This document shows positions 29,268 to 36,895 of a stretch of 64,000 bases of DNA, in pieces. Below the pieces are notes generated by a model. It was not told the DNA's origin. It ran no database searches and saw nothing but the letters and a program-made list of their open reading frames with translations. Each line of letters starts with the position of its first letter. The stretch's first letter is position 1. The DNA comes from Oscillatoriaceae cyanobacterium M33_DOE_052 (GTDB lineage: Bacteria > Cyanobacteriota > Cyanobacteriia > Cyanobacteriales > Laspinemataceae): the NCBI GenBank assembly GCA_015296065.1, contig DVDU01000305.1:1-64000 (forward strand), in the 5' to 3' direction. A program made the position numbers and the translations under genes.

Positions 29268-29304
29268 GAATCAAAAGCCATTGATTTTTAATGGCTTTTG
29301 ATTC
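29268..29304. terminator. 15-bp perfect hairpin between RT-cas1 and the winged-helix gene
   Basis: A stem of 15 bp (29268-29282 with 29290-29304) and a 7-nt loop lies 24 bases after the RT-Cas1 stop. No U-run follows on the plus strand, so it may attenuate transcription or stabilise the mRNA end rather than terminate. It argues that the winged-helix gene starts at 29325, not earlier. Confidence 0.6.
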
Positions 29305-29324
29305 CTCTGCTGTTTGGGGTTCAG

Positions 29325-29609
29325 ATGAATAATAAATTGCTGACTGGCACTCGACGAGAGTTATTTATAATCATCGCCCAGCAACCGGGAATTACCCCCA
29401 GACAGTTATGTAGCTATAGCTCTAGTCGAGGGGGTAATATCCACCGCATCAACCACCATCTTAGCGGCTTACTTGATGAAGCATTTATCGCCGTCACTAT
29501 GCGCAAGAAATCCCCCCACTATCAAATTACTCCTAGTAAGGGGCAAAGGATGCTAAAATATCTCCAAGGAGCTGATAACAGGATGGAACCCAACAAAAGC
29601 AATTTGTAG
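29325..29609 (+). CDS. Small winged-helix DNA-binding protein next to RT-cas1
   Basis: A 94-residue protein. LTGTRRELFIIIAQQPGITPRQLCSYSSSRGGNIHRINHHLSGLLDEAFIAV has the layout of a MarR/ArsR-like winged helix: helix, helix, recognition helix, then a beta wing (SPHYQITPSKGQRML). It is read in the same direction as RT-cas1 and directly precedes the CRISPR leader, so a role in regulating the array or adaptation genes is a reasonable inference. The ATG at 29325 avoids the hairpin upstream. I do not recall a named family for it. Confidence 0.7.
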   Translation: MNNKLLTGTRRELFIIIAQQPGITPRQLCSYSSSRGGNIHRINHHLSGLLDEAFIAVTMRKKSPHYQITPSKGQRMLKYLQGADNRMEPNKSNL

Positions 29610-29975
29610 TTTGTAGGTTGGGTGGGCAAGGGGGCAAGGGGGCAAGGGGGTAAGGGGGCAAGGGGGCAAGGGGGCAGAGGGGACCTAGAAAAGTTCGTAG
29701 TAGTTGTAAACTATATTGCTCCCCCGCTCCCCTGCTCCCCCGCTCCCTGGTCCCCGTCTTTATTTTCTCTTTCCAGAGTTTTTTCGAGGGGGTCAGGCAG
29801 TGGCTGAAACCCTCATTCTGTCGTTGACCCCCTCGAATTAGGCTCTGGGATAAGGCTTCAGGCGACGATTTGCCCCGATTTCCACAAAAATTCTCTGTTT
29901 GTCATTACAAAAGCTTGACCCCCCCGAATTCACTGGTGTATAATTCAGTCATGGTAAGGCTCCCAGGAGCCAAGC
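29610..29975 (+). promoter_or_regulatory. CRISPR leader region
   Basis: Between the winged-helix gene and the first repeat. It begins with a GGGGGCAA low-complexity run (29625-29680). A 13-nt perfect inverted repeat follows: TTCGAGGGGGTCA at 29783-29795 and TGACCCCCTCGAA at 29825-29837. A third copy of the same motif (TTGACCCCCCCGAATT) sits at 29915. AT-rich sequence lies in between. The array is transcribed rightward from here, consistent with the repeat 3' end GTGGAAAC serving as the crRNA tag. Confidence 0.8.
29915..29944 (+). promoter_or_regulatory. Near-consensus sigma-70 promoter of the CRISPR array
   Basis: The -35 box TTGACC at 29915-29920 and the -10 box TATAAT at 29939-29944 are 18 bases apart. 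The expected start of transcription, about 29951, is 25 bases before the first repeat. A weaker upstream copy of the -35 motif is at 29824. Confidence 0.85.
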
Positions 29976-32900
29976 CTTTAGACTTCACCCGAAGTCGAAT
30001 TAGTGGAAACCCCTAAAATTTCAAATCCCCCGTAACCCTCATATGTCTTTAGACTTCACCCGAAGTCGAATTAGTGGAAACACGAGACCGAGACCAACGA
30101 TAGCGGACCCAACGAACTTTAGACTTCACCCGAAGTCGAATTAGTGGAAACTGATTTGAATGACCGGCATTTCTTCGGCAGAAACGCCTTTAGACTTCAC
30201 CCGAAGTCGAATTAGTGGAAACTATCTCTTCTTTTTCGCAGAAGGGCCCAAATGGACCCTGCTTTAGACTTCACCCGAAGTCGAATTAGTGGAAACTGGA
30301 GGCTATGAAAGAGATAGAATTTTGGGGTAGAACTTTAGACTTCACCCGAAGTCGAATTAGTGGAAACTGACCGAAAAGGATTGGTCCTGGTGCATAACCA
30401 GAACTTTAGACTTCACCCGAAGTCGAATTAGTGGAAACTCTGGACCTGTTGGTCCACGGTAGCTCCTGTTGAGGACTTTAGACTTCACCCGAAGTCGAAT
30501 TAGTGGAAACGGTCAGCTTGTCAAACACAGTACCGACTATTGCATTCTTTAGACTTCACCCGAAGTCGAATTAGTGGAAACCTGCGTACCATCAGGGGCG
30601 ATGGTAACTGAGAAACTTGTTCTTTAGACTTCACCCGAAGTCGAATTAGTGGAAACTCTGAGCTCAAACTTCTGAATGCAAAATCACAATTCTTTAGACT
30701 TCACCCGAAGTCGAATTAGTGGAAACTATTTCGCTGGTCAGTTATTCCCATCGCATTGAATCTTTAGACTTCACCCGAAGTCGAATTAGTGGAAACTATG
30801 ATACTTGGATCAGTCAAGTCAACTGATCCCGACTTTAGACTTCACCCGAAGTCGAATTAGTGGAAACTTCCACCTGAATATCCCGCGGGTCGGTCAGATT
30901 GACTGTCTTTAGACTTCACCCGAAGTCGAATTAGTGGAAACAGTGGTCACCACAACTGGGGTGGTGGTGGAAACTTTAGACTTCACCCGAAGTCGAATTA
31001 GTGGAAACTGACCACGGTGGGGGTGACGGTCATGGAACCGTCGAAGCTTTAGACTTCACCCGAAGTCGAATTAGTGGAAACTAGCGGCAGTAGCGGCAGT
31101 AGCGATTTTTTTGATGCTTTAGACTTCACCCGAAGTCGAATTAGTGGAAACGTCGGAACTATTGAAATTAATAATAAATCCGCAATTCTTTAGACTTCAC
31201 CCGAAGTCGAATTAGTGGAAACTGGAAGACCAGTACCTGAGCCAGGCACAGGTGCAGGTCTTTAGACTTCACCCGAAGTCGAATTAGTGGAAACGTGATG
31301 GTTTTGTTCATTTGGACCTGTTGGTCGAGCCTTTAGACTTCACCCGAAGTCGAATTAGTGGAAACTATAACACGACTCCTCTCCGGAGTCGCATTGGTCG
31401 TCTTTAGACTTCACCCGAAGTCGAATTAGTGGAAACTTATGAGAGACTGAATATCACCTGGGGTGGCGCCGGTACTTTAGACTTCACCCGAAGTCGAATT
31501 AGTGGAAACAGAATAATTCCTAAGGGTTGGAAAAAGAAAACCCCACTTTAGACTTCACCCGAAGTCGAATTAGTGGAAACCTCGGTTTGGGTAAGTACAT
31601 TGAGTTGCTCAGAAACGCTTTAGACTTCACCCGAAGTCGAATTAGTGGAAACCTGGTGTTGGTGAACCAGGAATTGGAGCAACACCGGCTTTAGACTTCA
31701 CCCGAAGTCGAATTAGTGGAAACCGGAGTCAGTTCCGAAGTAGACCCCATATTCGTCATACTTTAGACTTCACCCGAAGTCGAATTAGTGGAAACACCGT
31801 CTAATCGTCGCCCTGAGGTGTCATCAACAAAACTTTAGACTTCACCCGAAGTCGAATTAGTGGAAACAACTCAGGACCAGAGCATGAGTACCCTTGTATC
31901 TGGTCTTTAGACTTCACCCGAAGTCGAATTAGTGGAAACTTTGCCGATGAGCATGACCACAATTAAGTTGACCATATTGCTTTAGACTTCACCCGAAGTC
32001 GAATTAGTGGAAACCCGGCAGAGTTAGCGGAAAAAACAAAACCAACGAGACTTTAGACTTCACCCGAAGTCGAATTAGTGGAAACCTTGCCCACTTGAGT
32101 GGGTCCGTTGGGTTGCCACATCTTTAGACTTCACCCGAAGTCGAATTAGTGGAAACCAGATTGTCTCTGTGCGACAGTCTGCCTGCTCTACACACTTTAG
32201 ACTTCACCCGAAGTCGAATTAGTGGAAACTTGTCCGCAAAAGGGGTTAGATCCCAAAAGGAATTCTTTAGACTTCACCCGAAGTCGAATTAGTGGAAACA
32301 GCATGTTGAATGGCGACAGAGTAGTGGTGAGGCTGCTTTAGACTTCACCCGAAGTCGAATTAGTGGAAACAATTTGCCTTGATTATTTTAAAAGAGGAAG
32401 ATGTTCTTTAGACTTCACCCGAAGTCGAATTAGTGGAAACGCCGGTGCCGCCACTACTGCTACCATTGGTGCAGTCTTTAGACTTCACCCGAAGTCGAAT
32501 TAGTGGAAACGTTTGCTACTACCCGTCGGATGAGACCACTCCAAACTTTAGACTTCACCCGAAGTCGAATTAGTGGAAACCAGGAATAGAGATTACTCCC
32601 ATACCCGAAACCCAAACTTTAGACTTCACCCGAAGTCGAATTAGTGGAAACCCGTGTTTCGCAGCTAAAATTCCCGCCCTCACAGGGCTGGGCTTTAGAC
32701 TTCACCCGAAGTCGAATTAGTGGAAACTTGCCGTACCTGGTGTTAATGTAAGAGACTGTAACTTTAGACTTCACCCGAAGTCGAATTAGTGGAAACATTC
32801 TTCGTAATCCTCGTAGTCATCCTTAAAATAAGCCTTTAGACTTCACCCGAAGTCGAATTAGTGGAAACACCTTGCGGAACACAAGTTAAAGACAGTCCTG

Positions 32901-34017
32901 ATAACTTTAGACTTCACCCGAAGTCGAATTAGTGGAAACAAGTCAGTATTTTACCGTCTTCAAACGGTAAGTCTTTAGACTTCACCCGAAGTCGAATTAG
33001 TGGAAACAGTACATACCTTTGGGCAACACCTGCTCACCAACACTTTAGACTTCACCCGAAGTCGAATTAGTGGAAACGATATTTTTTGGTGCCCTCCAAC
33101 ACACACTCATATACTTTAGACTTCACCCGAAGTCGAATTAGTGGAAACTTAATGGGTCATTAAATAAGAGCAAATAAAACATATGACCCTTTAGACTTCA
33201 CCCGAAGTCGAATTAGTGGAAACCCGGCGTTGGGATTGGCTCGGTTTATGCTATCAAAAAAACTTTAGACTTCACCCGAAGTCGAATTAGTGGAAACAAT
33301 TCATATTCTAGCCCATGCTTGCCTTGGCTAATTTCTTTAGACTTCACCCGAAGTCGAATTAGTGGAAACTAAAAGCAAAGCTACCTCCTCTTTTGTGAGG
33401 ATAAATTCCTTTAGACTTCACCCGAAGTCGAATTAGTGGAAACAACATATTGAAGATGGAAAGGTTAGTGGTAAGTCCAACTTTAGACTTCACCCGAAGT
33501 CGAATTAGTGGAAACTTTATTTAGGGTTCTCAAGAATTCCACTAAAAAAAGCTTTAGACTTCACCCGAAGTCGAATTAGTGGAAACAAGGTGACTCCGGA
33601 AATACGGTCTAGAGAGTTGGAACTTTAGACTTCACCCGAAGTCGAATTAGTGGAAACGCTACTTCCTTCAAACTACTTCGTGGAATCCAAATAAACTTTA
33701 GACTTCACCCGAAGTCGAATTAGTGGAAACGGCGATTGCCACCACCCCCACAGGGAGCTTCAAAACTTTAGACTTCACCCGAAGTCGAATTAGTGGAAAC
33801 TCTAACCATTCCGCCAGCAATGGCGGTGTTGCTTGCTTTAGACTTCACCCGAAGTCGAATTAGTGGAAACTACAAGAAGGGGCTCTCGCCCCCCGCAGTC
33901 TGGTTTAATGCTTTAGACTTCACCCGAAGTCGAATTAGTGGAAACTCAATTAGGGTGGATGCCGTGTCTTTGCTGTCAGCTTCTTTAGACTTCACCCGAA
34001 GTCGAATTAGTGGAAAC
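29976..34017 (+). CRISPR. CRISPR array, 57 repeats of 35 nt and 56 spacers
   Basis: The repeat runs from CTTTAGACTTCACCC to GAATTAGTGGAAAC, 35 nt, and I saw no variant among 57 copies. Inside it GACTTC and GAAGTC pair to a 6-bp stem around an ACCC loop. Spacers are about 32-40 nt (mean period 71.6 nt). The array is read rightward from the leader at 29610-29975. The adjacent genes and the effector operon at 38-45.7 kb indicate type III-B. Repeat identity up to the distal end means no decay is visible. Several spacers share motifs or encode Gly/Pro-rich peptides on the target strand. Confidence 0.99.
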
Positions 34018-34670
34018 TGCCCACCCTACAGGACTCTAGGGTGGGGTTTCAGAAACCGGGTTTCTTAACTAAATTCCCCGTTTCTGGCGATAAATATTCG
34101 CAGAAACCCGGTTTCTTTGCCATCACCTTGGTTTTTCTATTCAAATTTCCTGCAATTATCAATTATATCAAGTACGAGGGCATCATTTGTGAATAGTTGT
34201 CCTAGAGGCGAAAAATCCGCCCGCCTGGTAAAATAACCCCCGTTAGGGGGTTTGTTTCATGTAGCCACGGACTTCAGTCCTGGGCGACGGCGGTGGCGAT
34301 TGGCAATCAGAGCGACCGGACTTGATATGAGCTAGGGACTAAAGCCTTAGCCTCAGACGCCACAGGTTAAAACCTGTGGCTGATGGAATCAAACCCCCAG
34401 TCGGGGGTTAGTTAACAACCGTCTCCCCATCTCGAACGGGTGATACCTAAAGCAAATATTCACCAACGATGCTACCGGACTTGATATTATTAATTATCAA
34501 TTATTAATTATCAATTATCAATTATGCCGTGCTACTACCAGAGATAAATTTTGGGGAAGGGGCGACAAACTCCTGAAGTCATATAACAAGTCATATAGTC
34601 AGAGCCCAAAGGCATATAAGAACGCAAATACTCCGGGGTGATGCTGGAGGAGTAGCGTTCAGATGAGGCG
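34018..34670. other. Post-array intergenic region rich in hairpins
   Basis: Contains a GTGGGC palindrome part, the GAAACC twin palindrome at 34051-34116, a cluster of hairpins at 34237-34420, AT-rich TTAATTATCAATTA units at 34485-34525, and the upstream region of the second cas1 gene. No coding frame was found. A promoter for cas1-cas2 probably lies here, but none is clear. Confidence 0.6.
34237..34420. repeat. Cluster of five short hairpins, possible relic or structured RNA
   Basis: Hairpins in order: AACCCCCGTTAGGGGGTTT, GGACTTCAGTCC, a GGGACTAAAGCC half-palindrome, CCACAGGTTAAAACCTGTGG and AACCCCCAGTCGGGGGTT. First and last stems are similar, so the block is bounded by like hairpins. It resembles the non-coding ends of IS200/IS605-type elements, but no transposase remains. 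Confidence 0.5.
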
Positions 34671-35651
34671 ATGACAGCGATTTATTTAACCAAATCTGGT
34701 GTCACCCTAACAGCCAAGGGTCGGGTGTTTGAACTGTGGTATCGGGAACAGTTGCAAAGCCGGGTACAAGCCAAGATGACCAGTCATATTGTGGCATTTG
34801 CGGGATGCTCGGTTGCCCCCGCCGCCGCCGCCTTGGCATCATCCCACTGCCTACCACTACTGTTTTTGGATGCGGCGGGTCGTTATGTGGGGCGGCTCCC
34901 CCTCACCTCCCCCGCCAAATATCTCCCCCTGCAACAGCAGCGAGCTAATGACGGGGAATTTGTCCTCACCACCGCTCTGGGAATAGTCAATGCCACCCTG
35001 CACAGCCGTTTGGCATTGCTGGCGATGATTTCTGGGCATAGTTGCTCCCGGATGGGGATAGCCATCCGAGAAATAGAGTCACGCCGGGAGCAGATAGCCA
35101 CAGGGAACCTGGAGACTTTGCGGGGGAATTTGGCGGCAGTGAATCAACTGTATTATCCCTTGCTGCGGCGGTGGTTGTGGCGGCATACGGGATGGGAAAA
35201 CGACTTTCTCGACAATCTGTTTCACTTCCACCATGCCTTATTAGAGCAAATCATCTATGGATTTGTTTTGGAATGGGGACTAGCCCCAGAAATTGCCAAC
35301 TTGCACGTAGGGGATGGCGACAAATTGCCTTTAGTGCAAGACCTAATGCTGGAGTGGAGTGCATCCTTAATCGATACTTTAGTGATGCGTTTTGCCCTTA
35401 CCCACCATAGTTTATTCACTAATGGTAATGGCCATTGTCAAAACCACTGGCGGGATAACTGCATTGCCGCCTGGGAGCAACAGTTAAAAACCATCATCAC
35501 TGGGGACAAAAGCCTGCGGCAATTGCTGTGGCATCAAGTGGGTTGCTATTGCCAAGCCTTGTGGGGTGACACCTCCTATCATCAAAAGTTCTTAGTTGGG
35601 CTTCAGCCCAAAAAAGTTCGTAGTTGGGCTTCAGCCCTCCGGAGTTTGTAG
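34671..35651 (+). CDS. cas1: Second Cas1-like protein, catalytic Glu replaced
   Basis: A 326-residue protein that aligns along its whole length with the Cas1 half of the RT-Cas1 fusion: IYLTKSGVTLTAKGR with LYITDQGAYLSAKNQ, HIVAFAGCSVAPAAAALA with HIVLFGCCNISHGAASLA, and ANLHVGDGDKLPLVQDLMLEW with GNLHVPRDNHPALVSDLMEEF. His212 and Asp224 remain. The active-site Glu of LRGYEG is lost; the matching segment is LRGNL (Leu154). It may be a non-catalytic Cas1 partner. The last 18 or so residues are translated from GGGCTTCAGCCC repeats that overwrite the native end. The ATG at 34671 directly opens the Cas1 fold. Probably co-transcribed with cas2, 137 bases downstream. Confidence 0.85.
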   Translation: MTAIYLTKSGVTLTAKGRVFELWYREQLQSRVQAKMTSHIVAFAGCSVAPAAAALASSHCLPLLFLDAAGRYVGRLPLTSPAKYLPLQQQRANDGEFVLTTALGIVNATLHSRLALLAMISGHSCSRMGIAIREIESRREQIATGNLETLRGNLAAVNQLYYPLLRRWLWRHTGWENDFLDNLFHFHHALLEQIIYGFVLEWGLAPEIANLHVGDGDKLPLVQDLMLEWSASLIDTLVMRFALTHHSLFTNGNGHCQNHWRDNCIAAWEQQLKTIITGDKSLRQLLWHQVGCYCQALWGDTSYHQKFLVGLQPKKVRSWASALRSL

Positions 35652-35765
35652 ATTGTAGGGTGGGCAGGGTACTGCCCACTAAAGCCCAACTACAAACCTA
35701 ATCAAGAGGGCTAAAGCCCAACTACAAACCTAAGAATGAGGGCTAAAGCCCTACTACGAACCTTT
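35585..35765. repeat. GGGCTTCAGCCC repeat cluster at the 3' end of the Cas1-like gene
   Basis: Five or more GGGCTTCAGCCC/GGGCTAAAGCCC cores plus one GTAGGGTGGGC unit. The first two cores are inside the Cas1-like reading frame; the rest fill the gap to cas2. Confidence 0.9.
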
Positions 35766-35788
35766 TTCAGAGGCAAAAAACCAGGTTT

Positions 35789-36067
35789 ATGTTTTATCTC
35801 ATCTGCTACGACATTGTAGATGATAGGCGCCGCCAGCGGGTGGCGAAACTGTTAGAAACTTGCGCCGTGCGGGTGCAAAAGTCGGTGTTTGAAGCGGTGT
35901 TAGATGAAAAGCAGTATGAACAACTGCACAACCGACTGCTCAAACTGCTGAATAAACGGGAAGACCAACTGCGGTTTTATCCTTTATCGGCTCATAGCCG
36001 GGAAAAGGTAAATATCCTAGGTATCCAACCCCAGTTTACTGTAGATGACCCGGCGATTATCGCTTAA
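35789..36067 (+). CDS. cas2: CRISPR-associated endonuclease Cas2
   Basis: A 92-residue protein with the Cas2 ferredoxin-like opening MFYLICYDIVDDRRRQRVAKLLE; the conserved Asp is residue 8. VQKSVFEAVLDEKQYEQL and QLRFYPLSAHSREKV complete the fold. Cas2 bridges Cas1 dimers during spacer integration. The only catalytically intact Cas1 in the window is the RT-Cas1 across the array, so this Cas2 may serve it, the Cas1-like neighbour, or both. The next gene starts 22 bases downstream with a GGAGG site, suggesting one transcript. Confidence 0.95.
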   Translation: MFYLICYDIVDDRRRQRVAKLLETCAVRVQKSVFEAVLDEKQYEQLHNRLLKLLNKREDQLRFYPLSAHSREKVNILGIQPQFTVDDPAIIA

Positions 36068-36089
36068 CTGCTGGTGGAGGAATGAGATA

Positions 36090-36374
36090 ATGCAACCAAT
36101 TGGCGATCGAGAACGGCGGCTAATCCAATTATATAGCCAATGCCAATTAACCATGACTCCCGAACAGTTTTATCAAAAGTGGGATGTGAGCTATGAAATG
36201 ATGGCAGAAATCTGCTGGCGTTCTCCTGCTACTGTGGCTGGGTGGTTCCGACAAGGAGGTAGCCGCCGCTACCCCACTCCTAATGATATGCGCCATTTGG
36301 CGTTAATGGATTTGCTGCTGGAATGCTATGAGGAAATCCCCCCATTTTGGCGGCGGCGCCTCTGTCTGGAATGA
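36090..36374 (+). CDS. Small HTH-type protein downstream of cas2
   Basis: A 94-residue protein (MQPIGDRERRLIQLYSQCQ). The middle, FYQKWDVSYEMMAEICWRSPATVAGWFRQGGSRRYPTPNDMRHLALMDLLL, looks like a helix-turn-helix with recognition helix SPATVAGWF. The ATG at 36090 has a strong site GGAGG at 36076-36080. Operon position after cas1-like and cas2 suggests a role in adaptation or in control of the locus, but I know no named family. The upstream overlapping frame (from 36045) is not preferred because it would overlap cas2. Confidence 0.7.
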   Translation: MQPIGDRERRLIQLYSQCQLTMTPEQFYQKWDVSYEMMAEICWRSPATVAGWFRQGGSRRYPTPNDMRHLALMDLLLECYEEIPPFWRRRLCLE

Positions 36375-36465
36375 TTGATGCACAGTTATTTGATTTTGTC
36401 AATAGCACTGTGCCCTATCTTGGGAAAATTTTTCGGGTTAGGGTAAAGATGAGCTGTGAAAGCAG

Positions 36466-36498
36466 CTTGGCTTCTGATGAAGCCGAATTAGTGGAAAC
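36466..36498 (+). repeat. Orphan CRISPR-repeat-like element with compensatory stem change
   Basis: The last 14 bases, GAATTAGTGGAAAC, are identical to the array repeat. Before them GGCTTC-TGAT-GAAGCC replaces GACTTC-ACCC-GAAGTC: one base pair of the stem has changed from A-T to G-C on both sides, and the loop differs. It is in the same orientation as the array, about 2.4 kb beyond its end. Confidence 0.85.
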
Positions 36499-36532
36499 CA
36501 ACCAACTTGGTTAGCAATTAACCAAAAAGAAG

Positions 36533-36565
36533 AAGCCGTTAGCATCATTTGCTAGCGGCTTTTTC
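36533..36565 (+). terminator. Intrinsic terminator
   Basis: An 11-bp stem with one G-U pair (36533-36543 with 36551-36561), a 7-nt loop and a run of T. It lies 34 bases after the orphan repeat-like element and 158 bases after the HTH gene, so it could end either the cas operon or a short RNA. Confidence 0.85.
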
Positions 36566-36895
36566 CTGTGGTTTGATGGTAGAGCAGCGGCATTTCGTTG
36601 GGTTTCATTTTTCACCCCAACCTCCTGTAGGGGCGAAGCATCCGCGCCCAAATCTCCCGGAAAAACGGAAGAACTACTTCGCGGATGCTTCGCCCGACAT
36701 CAAGGGAGGGCGAAGCATGAGGGTAATAAATTTTAGGTTTTTTGCCAGACATTCCTCGCCCTCATGCTTCGCCCCTACAAAATCGCGCCCAAATCTCCCG
36801 AAAAAACGGAAAAACTACTTCGCGGATGCTTCGCCCGATATGGCGGGAGAATCCTGTAGGGTGGGCAGGGTACTGCCCACCCTACTTTTAAAGAG

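Larger units (their letters stand above)
36375..36895. other. Intergenic region with orphan CRISPR-like repeat, terminator and duplicated block
   Basis: Holds the repeat-like hairpin at 36466-36498 and the intrinsic terminator at 36533-36565. A weak promoter-like pair lies before them (TTGGGA near 36420 and TAAAGA near 36444). Beyond, two copies of a ~55-nt block (about 36649 and 36783: CGCGCCCAAATCTCCCG to TTCGCGGATGCTTCGCCC) surround a GGGCGAAGCATGAGGG hairpin, and a GTAGGGTGGGC palindrome ends the region. Confidence 0.7.

Noticed and set aside
29622-29807. 61-codon frame in the CRISPR leader (GKGARGQGGKG)
   Set aside because: Translation of the GGGGGCAA low-complexity run.
33793-34068. 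Open frame of 91 codons inside the CRISPR array
   Set aside because: It is made of repeat and spacer translation (ALDFTRSRISGN three times).
34237-34420. tRNA gene
   Set aside because: The hairpins do not form a cloverleaf and lack a TTCGA-type loop; no tRNA was seen elsewhere either.
36466-36565. tracrRNA for a type II or V system
   Set aside because: The element is in the same sense as the repeat, not an anti-repeat, and no Cas9 or Cas12 gene is present.
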